NCBI GenBank assembly: GCA_000827265.1
Contig: KN834813.1
Location: 13,815-77,814, forward strand
Reading direction: 5' to 3'
DNA: 64,000 nt
Source of the DNA: Collybiopsis luxurians FD-317 M1
Taxonomy: Eukaryota; Basidiomycota; Agaricomycetes; Agaricales; Omphalotaceae
Below, piece by piece: positions 25,657 through 38,500 of the stretch. Within the stretch, counting starts at the first letter, position 1, and each line of letters begins with the position of its first letter. Below the pieces are notes generated by a model, which did not search any database, was not told the origin of the DNA, and was given only the letters and a program-made list of their open reading frames with translations. The translations under genes were made by a program, and so were the position numbers.

Positions 25657-28600
25657 ATGTCAACCCCATCCTCCAGCTTAGACCTCTGCACTTCGGATGC
25701 AGACATTACCGGAATCGGTGTCCGCACTGCAGTTTATGCCCAAAATTTGATGAGTTTTGCGCCAGCCTTCTGGGCGGCCATCTCAGACAGAAAAGTAGAC
25801 GACGATGAATTGGAGGCGATCGAGAAACAGTCGTCAACAGTTCTCATCACGGCATTCGCTATCCTGATTTCCACCATGGTTCAAAATCGCACATTCGGCC
25901 TATCTACTTTTGATGGGCTTATCGTGCTTAATCTCAGCTGGATGAACAACACCAATACCTTCGTATGGTTTCTACTTTACGCTCATCAGAACTGGGCCAA
26001 GAACAGATCGATGAATATCCCAAGGATACTGTATCTTTGCAAATTGGTCAAGGGACGTAAGGACAGAGAGAAGGGAGAAAGTCAAGGAGATGAAAAATCC
26101 GGGGACAAGGAAAGCAGACAAAAGGTCGACAAACTCAAGTCATTCTTTCGATTCACGGAGAAATACTCAGTTCTCATCCTTGGATCCCTGCACTTGACCC
26201 TGATGTCAGCTCTTGGGTTATGGCTGTGGGTTAACCCCCAGCAATTTCAGGACCGAACAACATGCGCTCTCGATACGTCACTCTTTCTCCTGGGACTCAA
26301 AATTCCAGTTGAATTAGGAATTGTCCGGGACTGGTCTATTGCAATTTACAGTGTGCTTCTGGTACCTGGAATCAACCTAGTCTTGCCAGTCATTTTATTC
26401 GGGGCTCTCTATGGAATTTATGACATTTTCAGACCCTCAAGAAGAATAGAAGTCAAATCTAGCACCCCAATTGGAGCAAGCATTGTGCCAGTCCTCACAG
26501 GATTGACTGTTTTGGCCATTATCAATGTCATTTTTATTGTTGATACTGAGATCATGCTTGGTACATCAACAGTCTTCCGGGAAAGCTCTGATGCCTCCAA
26601 ATGGACATTCGGTCAGACTATTGCCTTACTATTATTGGTCCTCCCTATCCGTGATTTGATTGAAGGTATCATGAGAAAAGGAGATACAAGAAGAAAAGAA
26701 GAGCATACCAGAAACCTTCAGAAAGTAGTGGAGGAAGGATCAATCGATTCGATCATCAGGAACCTAGTAAAGGCTGGTGCAAATGTAAATGTTGAAGTCA
26801 ACTGTAAGAATTGCATTTGACCGACTGATCTTGTTACACTGACCCATTAAGAACTCTAGCTACGAGCACGTTTGCATCGGCATTGCAACTCGCATCACAT
26901 AAAGGAGATCCGGATCTTGTGAGATTCTTGATAGAAGAAAGGGCTAGCGTCAACCAAAGAGGTAAAGTTTTTGTCTGATCAACTGAAATGGACTATGATT
27001 AAAAGTTTCTACCAAGGAGGAACATACAATACTGCAATTCAAGCCGCACTGTGTCAAGGAAATAATAAAGTTATACAGGTTCTGAAAGATAAAGTTGACT
27101 TTGAAGGTTTGATAAGAATGTTGATCGGAACCTGAACATCCATATACTGAAGTGAATATATTGTAGATGCAAAGCTTAAAAAGGCCATGACGTTATGGAA
27201 AAGTGAAGAGTGGAATCTGGGATTGGGATTTGGTCTATTGGTCCTAATGCCCTGCAAATTTCGGAAAGGCAAGTCAATGTCGAACGAGTTATAGCATGAA
27301 TAGCATGAATAAAGTTTTTTACCATTCTACAGGTGAAATACCCAAAGGGAGAATTCGACTCACAGTTCGACATTTAGCATATATCGGTCTTTGGGGAGTG
27401 CTGAATGACAAATCTGGTAGGAGGTCATTATAACTGAGGCTAATAAAGGTTTAACCGAGTAAACAGCAGAGAAATTTCACTGCGATGCACTTATAAATTT
27501 TTTAAAGCTCAGCTTTGAAGAAATGGACAACGCAGAGAAAAAAGTCGCAGATTATGAATTTTATAAGATTGTGAATATAGGTCAGGATCATAAGTAGCAT
27601 GTCAAATTAGAGCTGATATGTTCTATACAGGGAGAAACCAAGATATCATCAAACGAGCCCTCCCTAAGCTTGGAGAAATGTTGGTACAAGAAAAGATTCA
27701 GGATAATTTGATTTCAGTACTTAAGTTATTGTTAAAACGAGGTGTGTATACTTCATACACTAACCAGACTTCTCATTTATTTCTTCACAGAGGCACTTCG
27801 TGGCGACATTTTTCAAATGGTTGAACGCCGGTTACAAACCTTACTGAGCGGGAAAGTAGAAAATACTCTACCCCAAGCGGTGAACGCATTTGCTAAGTTG
27901 TCAACGCAAGGTACCAATGTTTTGTATATGGCATTGTCACATGACTTATCTATGTACAGCACAATTCCAAGATGTCATTTCGAGCATTCTACCTGAATTC
28001 CTGAAGCTTCTAAAAAATAGAAATGGCACTGTCCGATCCAATGCTGTCTCTGCATTTGGAAAGCTGTCACAGCAAAGTGACCACACTTCTTCCTTCAGAT
28101 CAATCCATTGTTGATTCGCATATAGAGAGATTCCAAGATGCTATTTTGGTTGCTCTTCCTGAATTTTGGGAACTCAAAGCAGATGCAGATATTGATGTCC
28201 GACGCAAATTTGTCATTGTATTTGGTGAAATGTCAGAGCAAGGTATTTATACCCCCCACTTCAGACTATTGCTTTGCCTACCTGTGTACAGAGAAATTCG
28301 ATAATTACATTTCCAATTTCCTTCCTCGTTTCCTAGAACTCTTGAGTGATAGAGACAACTTTGTTCGACACAATGTTGTTCTAGTATTTGGTAAACTATC
28401 AGAGCAAAGTGAATATAATTCCCTTTTTTTATGAGAATATTTCGCTTACTTTCCCACAGAAAAATTCCATTTTGCTCTTTCTGCAGCTCTTCCTCAATTT
28501 TTGAAACTGCAAACAGATCCAAGTGAACTTGTTCGACGCAAGGTTGTCTCTGTATTTGGTGAACTGGTTGGGCAAGGTGACCCTCAGGATACTTAAATAT

Positions 28601-29010
28601 TCAGTGTATTACACTGCTCATTTGCACATAGGGAGATTCCAAAGGGCCATTTATGAAGCTCCTAAGTTTCTGACACTCCTAACGGATGAAGACAACAAAG
28701 TTCGAGATCTTACTGTCTCTCTTTTTGACAAATTGTTGGAGCAAGGTGACCATGTCTCCTGGTTCAGATTCATCCAATATTCAGTCTCCCGCAGAAGAAT
28801 TTGGTAGTGCTATTTCCAAAGCTATCCCAGAATTAAAGAAGCTTTTGAATGACAGCAATAGTAATGTTCAATCCAATGCCAACTCAGTATGGAATAAATT
28901 GTCACTTAAAGGTGCCCATTTTTCTTACTTAAAATTGACAATTTGTTCATTTGCATACAGAGAGATTCCGAGATGCTATTTCTTTGGCCCAATCTCAAGC
29001 ATCGAAGTAA
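25657..29010 (+). CDS. Multi-pass membrane protein with ankyrin and HEAT repeats (copy 1)
   Basis: My 15-exon model is 25657-26803, 26860-26961, 27017-27106, 27167-27268, 27333-27416, 27470-27580, 27631-27741, 27791-27910, 27960-28076, 28126-28242, 28292-28408, 28460-28576, 28632-28745, 28795-28911 and 28961-29010. The frame closes to 871 aa, and all 14 introns are phase 1. Exon 1 (382 codons) has about six hydrophobic segments, for example ITAFAILISTMVQ, YSVLILGSLHLTLMSALGLW and TIALLLLVLPI. Exons 2-3 carry ankyrin-like units (ALQLASHKGDPDLVRFLIEE; AIQAALCQGNNKVIQVL). Exons 9-14 each hold one HEAT unit of about 39 aa (FQDVISSILPEFLKLL, then VRSNAVSAFGKLS). Intron 4 is a GC-AG intron (AAAG|GCAAGT), conserved in copy 2. 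I do not recognise a named family. A scaffold at a membrane is the most that can be inferred. Confidence 0.82.
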
Positions 29011-29515
29011 TAAGGGTTGCGGAATCAGTGTTGCTGTGGTTCAGTTTGGTCCATGGACCTGTAGAACTTCAAACCTGAACCTCAGGTCTGGGTTCAGACC
29101 TAGTTCACCAGGTTCAAAGCTTTAATGAAGCAAGAATTTTTCTCTGCATTATCTGAAAAAAAAGCATCTTTATATAAATTTTTTGCATAGTAATCTGTAG
29201 TAGGTGGTCAAAACTTGCCGCTGAACTCCACAAAATACAGACTTGGAAAAGTGAGGTTGTTATCATTGGCAGGCAGCAACTCAGCTACAAATTGATTTTT
29301 CCTGCAACTCAGGGAGAAAAAAGTCTCTCGAATCTCATAATTATTATCTCTCAGGGATTGGAGGGTTCAAGTCTGGTTCACAGGTTCATGGGCTGAACCA
29401 CGGCAACACTGAGTGCCAATTATTGAAGATATAGTCAAAAGTGTTGTATCTTGACACTTATGAAAGTTGCAGGGCTTCTTTACACAGGTAAGAGCAACTT
29501 ATGAGATCCCAGAGA
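29011..29515. other. 3' flank of HEAT gene copy 1, first piece
   Basis: From about 29420 the sequence (GTATCTTGACACTTATGAAAGTTGCAGGGC, interrupted here for length, then CTTCTTTACACAGGTAAGAG) matches 61145-61250 downstream of copy 2. The part from 29030 to 29410, rich in GGTTCA/TGAACC, is extra relative to copy 2. No gene is seen. Confidence 0.55.
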
Positions 29516-31155
29516 GATTAGGACTGGTCAGAGTGGTTGATCTTGACCTGATTCTGATGTCAATTCTGAAGATGATTCAGGATTCAGAATTGATGTCAGA
29601 ATTGATGTCAGAATTGACCATCAAGTGGAACACCTCATGAGGCATTCCAGCTGGCCAACTCAATTCTGATCAGTTGATTGTGGAGTCAACTCTGTACCTG
29701 CTTACACTTGACACATAGTGGGTCAGTGCTAATGTGTGGCAATACTTGTGCCTTTTCAGTAAAGTACTTAGAGCTTGCCCCGATCTTCAAATGTAATGAA
29801 TACTAGCCAAAAGTGTATAAATTGCAAAATTTAGATCAATTTAAAAATTCCCTGTCTTAAATCAGGCACAAAAACACCGGTGCATATACTCAGCACTCCA
29901 TTTTATTCCATGCACTCATCATAAATATAAGGTTAGGGTCTGTATCCCTGTTACGATCATACTAATTGAGGTCAGCTGAGTTAGTTCCGACTTAACCTGA
30001 GCTGATAATCAACTTAAGACTTTCACAATTCTTTTCTTTTGTATTTTCATTTGACAATTACCCTCCTGCTACTGAATACAAATTTCACAATAGTTATTGT
30101 ATCGGATACTTATCAGTTGATTGGGTTAGTTATGGTAACAATTACTTTTATTTTCTAGTTCAATTACTATTATACTCAATAACTAGGTACTTAAGTATAT
30201 AGTCTGGATACTTGTATTTCAGTTTCGAAATCAACTTGGATTAACTTCTTTCATCCTTCCATCTTGATTCCAATTTGATTCTGACTCAGTTCTGACTCGA
30301 TACTATACTTTGAGTTTGCATCTCAAAGTCTTGCTCTTACTTGTTCATTAAGACTCACAGCTATAGTGAGGACATTGTCAGTAGCAGTGTCAATAGTCCA
30401 CCTCCTATACTCAGCCAATACACTTCCAATTTCATTGGCTGACCCAGTTTGCATACTCCTAACAATCTCAAGCATCCCAAGGCTTCATTGATTACCATAC
30501 TCAGGATTACAGAAAGTGACGGACTGGCTCAATACTAGTTTGTTAAAAAGAAAGCTTATTTCTCTTCCACCCTGTAAGATTTTTCAGGGCTTTAAGATGG
30601 GTAAAATAAAGTTATATTCTGGTCCATATACTCTGAAGACATCATAGTCTTAGGTGAGCTTATGGTGCAGAAACTGGACAAATAAGTGAAGTTAGGAATA
30701 TTGACCAGCCTGTCACTTTCCATGAACCTGAGTATGGATAGTGAAACAACTTGAAGGTCCCCACTCTCAGACAGAGAATCTTCAGCCTGCACTGCTCCTC
30801 AGAGGAAAATTAGATCCCTGAGAATCAAAAACCAACCCCAGAAAGTGATACTTCTCCCAAAGCTTCTTGAGAACCATCCCAATATGATGTTTTTATAGTT
30901 TAGTAAGCTCAAGATCATACAGCTAGTAGAACAGATCAAGATGGCCAAACTCAAATATACTCTAGTTGAGAAAAATGTGCCACTAAAAAATTGACCAGTA
31001 ATCTGACTTGCTTGCAAGGATTCTAACAATTCTGTTTGCTAGAATTGAGGTTTGAAACAGGGGTGGTCAGAGTTGATGGCTGATTCTGCTGACAATTCTG
31101 CATCCCAAAATTTCTACATCAGAATTGAGTCAGAATTGACCACTCTGACTAATGC
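29516..31155. mobile_element. Insertion with short inverted ends (non-coding)
   Basis: This about 1.6-kb stretch interrupts a flank that is continuous downstream of HEAT copy 2 (CAGAGAGATT then GTTGAA). It starts GGACTGGTCAGAGTGGTTGA and ends TCAGAATTGACCACTCTGAC, so the ends share an inverted GTCAGAGTGGT core. Motifs such as CAGAATTGATGTCAGAATTG recur inside both ends. No open frame of note is present. It looks like a non-autonomous DNA transposon. Exact ends and target duplication are not settled. Confidence 0.5.
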
Positions 31156-31219
31156 TACTGTTGAAATTTTTCTTTTATCTCACTTCAATATTCTGAACAT
31201 TACGAGTCCAGAATGAAAT

Positions 31220-34155
31220 GAAGGAATCTCTGGCAGTGGACTTGACCATTTTCCCATGGCTGTCATGTTCTCTTTATATTGACTTTCTTCCCCATCTATG
31301 GACTTGTCACTTCTTTTGTGACATTTGTTATATGTGTGACCTTCTTGACCACCACATTCTGCTTACCCTTTTACAATGGATGTTCTCCAACCAATGATTG
31401 AATAGCATGCTGCCACAACTTCTTTTTCTTCCTCCATCATGGGAAATGATCCAGGCTCTGACACCCTGCTCATTGCTCAGTTAGCACTGGATGATATTCA
31501 AAGTTTGCTTTGTCTCACAAAGGGAAAGCTCATGGCGACACTGTTGACTGTTGAGAAAATCATGTTCAGGGTATTTGAGCAGGAGAATGCTGATATAATA
31601 GATAGCCTCAATCTAGCTTGTAGCTTGCAGCTGGTCATTGACAGTGATCAAGAAGTCTTATGGAAAATGAGCATGGTGGGCATGGGCAGACAATCATCGA
31701 TATGCAGAGGTTCTTGCTTGTGGGGAAGTAGGTGCCACCTAAAATGACAGATGCACAGAAGGCTTTGGAAATACCACTCAAGGAGCCCTACAAATTTCAC
31801 TGGTCCCTCTGGAAATTTGCAAGCTATTAGTATTGCCTGGTTGAATGTGTCATATGTGGAGATTGTTTCCCAGCTTCCGCCACATTCCAGGTGCCTTGTG
31901 GAGACTGTTACCACTTTGATTGTCTCTCTGACCTCATTCAAGCCTATGTCAGAGATGAATCATTATTCATACCACTTCCATGCCACTGTTATCATCCAAA
32001 AGGTTCAACACTAATCCAGCCTCTTTTAGCCTTATTTTTCACTTTAAACTGGGCATGTACATAGATAACTGCATACTGAAGCTGACTACCTTCTGAACTC
32101 AGTCCTTTTATTCTGTTATTTTATGCTACCGCCACTGTGAATGATGTGCAGCTACTTTCTAAGCTGAGCTAGTGCCCCATTCCCACATCTCACTGCCTCA
32201 TTGACTACTGAGTGTGGACAGCATGCCACCAAAATGGTACTTTCTCACAGTACACCTAGGTTTTGGGTGTCTTACTAAAGCCTGCCAGTTTCTCTGCCAA
32301 CCTTATATGATGAACAAGAACACTAGACACTGTAGTTTATAGAGCAAAAATGCTACAATAGCAGAAACATGAGCAGAGATGATTTTGAGCCATTTGAATT
32401 TATTAGCATTCTGGAGGGCTTGTAAGTGGTGACCCAGCTTTGCCCACTCATTCAGGTACTGTTTGTATTGTAAATAGCCTGGCTGTTGTCAGGGTGGGGA
32501 GATCTACACCAGTGATGCTGCGCATCAGTTGCGAGCTCATCTCCTCCTTCTGCATCAGTCCCAGAGATGATGGTGCATGGGTCGGCACCAGGATAATCTC
32601 TAGAACCCAGCATTCAGATTGTGGACCATGCTGTGTAATAGAACTTCCTTCCCTTCCATTCTTGTCTGCACTTTTTTGCTTTGTTCTTGATAAATTCAAA
32701 TACTTCTTAATACAGGTCAGCCATTCTGGTATCATGTACACCCCATCATGGATTTCTACCTGGGTGGGCAAGAGAAAGCACTAAAAGTTTGGTTTTAATG
32801 AGTATGTCATATATCCATTCCCTTGCAATCCATTCATATTCCTCACAATAAATCTATTTAGTCAAGCTGATCTTTACTGGTCTCTCTTACTGCATCTGAC
32901 GATGCATATCAAACTTTGCTTACACATTTTTCAGCTGAAGCAGCACATCAATTTCACCAAATACATTCAAATTCAACCTGAAGTTTCCCCAGCATAAGAT
33001 GAAGATACCCAATTGTTTTCCCTCCCCTACAACTTGCCTTCAATCTACCCTCCCCTTTGCATCCAGATTTTGCTACCACAGGGCTTGAGAAGTAGCAGCC
33101 ACTTTGCAAGGTTAGATTTAATATTGACTGCTGCTTCAACAATGCAGAATCATCAAGTACACAAGTACCAGTGTGCTTCCCTTCTTCTTACCCAGTGCAC
33201 CTCTTGCCCAGCATCATCAGACCTCTTGTTTGAAGCAATCACATAAAAGAGTGGAAAATTCACCTGGAACCAAATGACTATGTGTGAGCCTCCATTGAAG
33301 GGCAATGTGGAACACTTGTACTGACCAATCACTACCAGTGAGATTACAAGGATTTGACAAGCTGGTAACTTGTCGTCTTGACTTTTTTCTATTATCTTCA
33401 AGCTCATTCCATGTCATCTTGCAGAGTTACTTGATATCTATGCCACTCTGCACTCATTTCTCACTTGAGAATGTCTGAATCAACCCATCTTCCTCATCCA
33501 ATCTTTTTATGATGCCAACTGAAAGGTTGAGTCAGTACTCATCACTGCTCATTCTCATAACTTTGCATACCTGTCTTCCACTTGTAGACTGTCAGTAGAC
33601 TGTCAGGAGGTGGACCTTTAATTCCTAGGTAGAAACAACTTCAGTGAGGTGCAAGGTCACTGTGAACTAGACCTGAATTCACTATGAGCCTTGCACGAAC
33701 AATATGTTTAAGCCTGAGTAAAGAGATACATGTTAGTCCAGATGAACCAATTCTTGAGCTTAATTACTGACTACTGCTTGAATTGATGTCTCCTAGTGCT
33801 TTGATACTGGGTTATGTAGATGTTAGTAGCAGAAGGAGGACATAAGATCTACTTATCCTTTAATAGCCATATACTAAAAAATGCCAACTTGTCTGCTTCA
33901 GAGGGGTTCTGTTTTTGTTTGAACCATGTAGCCTTGCCTGTCAATTTTAACTATGCTGTCTGGGAGATTGAAGCTGTCAGCAATATGTGGACAAGGAATT
34001 TGACAATTGGCAGGGCATTGTTGCTGAGCAATCCTAGCTGCATACTGTATACAGTGTTATCTATTTCTGTCTGTATATGTGTCCAGACTCGTACATGCCA
34101 TGTGCAAAGTGCGATGGCCCATCCCACAAGTTGTTTCATGATCCAGAATCTCACT
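31220..34155. mobile_element. Repeat element X, long copy
   Basis: It interrupts the HEAT copy 1 flank (resuming at about 34170). Its left part (GGACTTGACCATTTTCCCATGG, shown here split: GGACTTGACC / ATTTTCCCATGG, then a CTTTCTTCCCC-type stretch and GACCACCA) and its right part (CCAGACTCGTACATG, GTGCGATGGCCC, CACAAGTTG) both recur at 50.10-50.26 kb and 50.88-50.935 kb. The middle shows scattered short frames, such as 31439-31747 reading LIAQLALDDIQSLLCLTKGK, which could be exons. I do not recognise a protein. It may be an intron-rich gene carried by the repeat or a non-coding element. Confidence 0.45.
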
Positions 34156-34164
34156 ATTGGTGTG

Positions 34165-34470
34165 TACAAGTGGTTGTTCACACAGCATACTATGCATCAA
34201 CATTTGATGGGCCATTTTTAGTGTTGGCAAATTTTTTAATGCTTTTCCAGAAGGACCCCTTGATAACTAGACCTCCATTTATTAACTAAGAACTTAAAAT
34301 ATTTTTGTTTCAAATGGGTTCAGTATTGCAGCTATCAAATCTTGGTCCAATTGCTCACAGTTGCTGTGCATGCTGTCAGGGTGCAGCTATTCAATTTTCT
34401 TTCAAATTTAATATATATAATGCCTGTAATTGATATGGAACCCATCATGAAAAAAGCCCCACTGCCTGGG
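34165..34470. other. 3' flank of HEAT gene copy 1, later piece
   Basis: CACAGCATACTATGCATCAA, then TTTGATGGGCC, AATGCTTTTCCAGA, and at about 34415 TATAATGCCTGTAATTGATA match 61321-61530 in the same order and strand. No gene is seen. Confidence 0.6.
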
Positions 34471-34759
34471 CACTTAGAAAGCAGCCAAGAGTGCTCTGAG
34501 TCTAACTGGGATCCCTGGTCCACTAAGGTGTCCAGGGGTCCAAGATGACATCCTCCTAGGCCTTTGGTTCCTGACAAAACCTACAAGATGTCAAAAGTCT
34601 TTTAAACTGATTTGATAGCCTTGAGTGATCTTCAGTTACTACTGCTTCTAATTTTGCCTATTTTGGGCATTTTTCAGAGCACTGATATATCTTTCAGCTA
34701 TAATAAAATTTGATTAATCATGCTTTGAGTTTTTATAGATTACAACTCAAGTGATAAAT

Positions 34760-35115
34760 GAAGAGCCTCTGTCAACTTTGAATGAGCCCAGAAAACCTCT
34801 ATGAGCCTTAGAAAACTTCAGAAAACCTCAGAAATTATCAGAACACCTCCATGAGCCCTGAAAACCTCAGAAAACCTTCTTCAGTCTCTGGGTAGCTAAT
34901 TGTATCCTTAAAAAACTTGTATGTTTCTCAAAAGCCTTAACAAGTGAATTGAAGCAGTTAGCTACATAATCTGAGTTGACTGCCCCTTCTAAGGAAGCAG
35001 CACAAATCATGTTAGAGTTGTTTCAAAAAGTTTCAGGACACCTCCAATGAGACTCAGAGAGCCTTGGAAAACCTCAGAAAACTTCTGTGGGCTTCTGTCA
35101 GCCTCTGGGTAGCTA
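34760..35115. repeat. Degenerate minisatellite, CAGAAAACCTC-like
   Basis: The unit AGAAAACCTC (with AGAAAACTTC and GAAAACCTCAG variants) and ATGAGCC recur about ten times from 34775 to 34875 and again from 35035 to 35095. Each cluster ends in CTCTGGGTAGCTAA, so the block is a short array that was itself duplicated (about 240-250 bp apart). Confidence 0.6.
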
Positions 35116-35269
35116 AATGTATACTTTAAAGTACTTGTTTGGTTTTCAGAAGTCTATCACAATTCTAACTCACCTGTTTAGACTTGTTAAGATTGGGGAT
35201 AGATCAAACTTAGTGTGAGGAAGAGTTGCTTCTGAAAAGGCAGAAAAGACATTGTTAAGTCTGGGGTGT

Positions 35270-35511
35270 TATGTCACAGACCCATCTACTTATATACATG
35301 TGCACTAGGACCCCAGATACTGTCAGACCTATGATACCTAACCCTGGTCCTGTGGCACAAGCTACTATACTACTTACAGTAATGTATTGATAATACATGG
35401 CACAGATAAGATCAATAGATAAGATAAAGAGATAAGATGAAGGAAAATGATGACTGAGTTACTATGACTAAAGAGTGTTTAGAGGGTAATATGAGAAATC
35501 TGTTACATTAC
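35270..35511 (-). repeat. 3' LTR of the chromovirus
   Basis: A 242-bp stretch starting TGTTATGTCACAG and ending CTGTTACA on the plus strand. It lies directly downstream (minus strand) of a purine tract GAAGAGGGGG that overlaps the end of the polyprotein, as expected for a gypsy 3' LTR. A TATATAAG motif lies inside. No matching 5' LTR was found near 40.3-40.6 kb. Confidence 0.55.
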
Positions 35512-38500
35512 CCCCTCTTCAGATTTGAGCTCCATTGAGAAAACTTTACCTAGCTCCATAACATGTGCAGTTCCAAAATTTCCTTTCTTGTATTCATTAA
35601 TCCTCTCCTGAGCATTCTTTAAGTTCCCTGCTGGTTCCCAAGAATCATGGTCCCTGGTGAAGCCCTTTCATGATGGATTTGAACAATGCGGCATTGTAAA
35701 TGATCATTTGTGCTTTTTGGAAAATAGATTTTACCATGATATAGTAATAATCCATTTTCATAATTCCACTCTTTGAGAGATTTCTTAAACTCTTGTGGTC
35801 CTGACTTGAGGAGTGATTTACAATCTTTTGTAACCTCATCAGATAGCAATGCTTCCTTGACCTCTCTTAGGATTTGTTCATCATTGATAGGCAATTCATG
35901 AGCAGCCTCAATGGCCTAAATGGCAAAAAATTCTGGTTTGAGTAAAATTTGGTCTTTGTTGTTGAGGTTTACCCCCTCCTCATGATCTGGCCTCCTGGAC
36001 AGAGGGTCTTCTGCTTGCATTGTTTTCCCTGGCTTATGCCTGAGGAAATAGTTAAATTGTGTGAGATACAAAGCCCATCTCACTTGTCTCCTTGTTAATT
36101 TCTAGGCTGACTTGAAATAAGTCAGGTTTTGATGATCTGACCAGATCTTAAATTTCTCTGGATGACCTTCCAAGTAGTGTCTATACTCTTCTAGTGCTTG
36201 AATAATTGCAAGCAATTCCTTGTCATATATCTCATAGTTCCTTTCATGAACACTGAGTGACTTGGAATAGAAGGCAACTGGATGCCACAGATTATCTTCT
36301 AGGTCCAATTGAGACAAAACTGCTCCAACTGCAAAATCACTGGCATCAGTGGACAGTCAGAAAGGATTAGTGTCATCAGGAATTCTCAGGATAGGAGCTG
36401 TTGTAAAAGCCTGTTTCAGCACTTCAAAAGCATCCTCCTGGCTATCATCCCAGATCCAAGGTTGATACTTTTTAGTTAGATCAGTAAGTGGCCTTGTAAT
36501 CTTTGCAAAATCTTTGATAAATCTCCTATAGAAATTTGCAAAGCCTAAGAATGCTTGTACATGCTTGACTTTAGTTGGTACAGGCCACTCTAGAACTCCA
36601 GTTAACTTCTTTGGATCCATCTCTACATGTCCTTTAGAGATAATCATGCCAAGATATTCAATGCTATCTTTTTCAAAGAAGCACTTCTCAGCTTTTGCAT
36701 AGAGATCATTGTCTTGAAGCCTTTGCAGCACTTCTTGAACAATTTCTCTGTGTTCCTTCTTGTCATTGCCATAAATAAGGATATCATCTAAATACACCAT
36801 GACCTTTCCTTTATGGATTAGACCACCCAGTATGTCATTCATCATTACCTGGAATGTAGCTGGTGCATTTGAGAAACCAAAATACATGACAGTTGCTTCA
36901 AAAAGACCTCTCTTTGTAATGAATGCTGTCTTCCATTCATCCCCTTCACAGATATGGACATTGTTATAGCCCCACTGTAGATCAATCTTAGTGAAAATTG
37001 ATGCTTGACTGAGTGCATCAATCAAGTCTGATATTCAGGGAATTGAATAGCAATTCTTTACAGTGATGTCATTGAGTGCAAGGTAGTCCATCACTGGGTG
37101 AAGAGATCCATCATGTTTTTTGACAAAAAAGAATGGGGCTGCAATAGGACTTTGAGATAGTTGAATATAGCCTTTTTTGAGTTCTTCATCAATCCATTCA
37201 TCTAAGGAGTTTCTTTCATTTAGAGACAGTGAATATATCTTAGCCAGTTTGGGGAGAGAAGTTCCTTCCACAAAATCAATTGGATGACCATATGCTTTGT
37301 GCTCTGGCATTTGCTCTGATTTGCTCTTAGAGAAGATATCACCATAGTCATGTAACCATGGGGGTACAAGAGACTTCCATTTAATGGTGTCCTCATCTTC
37401 TTCATCAAACTCCTCATCTACATCCTGTTCATCCAACATAGATGCAATAATGGCAGCTTGTGTTTTCTCTATTGGATTGTGCATGTCAATCCAATTAATA
37501 TAAGGATTTTCCATATCCTCTTCTCCTAAATTGTCCAGTAAGGATTCCTGTGGTAAATCTGGTTTGAGGTGAAGCTCATCAGCACCTGCTTTATCAACTC
37601 TTATTTTATGGGCTCTAGATGCACATGTCTCTGGACACCTGGTGAACACCCATTCCCCTGATTGCCAATCTATCTCTGGATTGTGCTTGTACAGGTAGGA
37701 GTAGCCAAGCATCATATCTTTGTCCCCTAACTGACTAACAAAAAGATATTGTCTGATTTTATGTGAACTAACTTCAATGTATGCACAGACATACTCTCTT
37801 ACTTCTCCTGCAACATTAGGTGTTCCATCTGCATGTATAACTTTGTACAGTTCTGCCAATCTATCTGTAACCAGGTGATTTCTTTCAACAGAGCTTCAGT
37901 TGATGAAATTTGTTGTGGCTCCAGAGTCAACAAGAGCCTTGGCCTGCACTTTTGCACTGTATACCCAAAGTGTCACTGGAAGTCTAAAAGACAATTTCTT
38001 GTTATGAGCAATATTATTTACACAAGATTCCAGTACTACTCTATCTGATTTCTTACCAGAGCTGACATTAGACATACTACTTCCAGACTGTAGATCACAG
38101 ACATTCTCCTCTACAGTCCCTTTGGAAAATCCACTTCAAATTGTTGACTTCTAGCCCATTGGGGTTGCTTTATTTGCCTAGAAGGCCCTGACTGCACCTC
38201 ATCAACTTGTGCAGCTGCTCCCTTTCTGATGAGCCCAGGTGGAACAATTTCAGTGATGCCCATTGAATTGACATTGAGAGCTGCAGCTGGGAGTGCTGGC
38301 TCATTGCTGTCCATTTCATCAAATATTTCCAACAGCCTTGCTTTGAATGACTTGGCTCCTTGAGCTAGCTGTCCTTTTGTATTTCCTTAACCAGTTGTCA
38401 ATGGGGATGACAATAAGGAGGGTCTAGAAGCAGGCCATTTATCTTCATTTCCAGGTCTATCCCAACAATCCACAGTATTGTGGGTTTTTGGCTTTGATTT

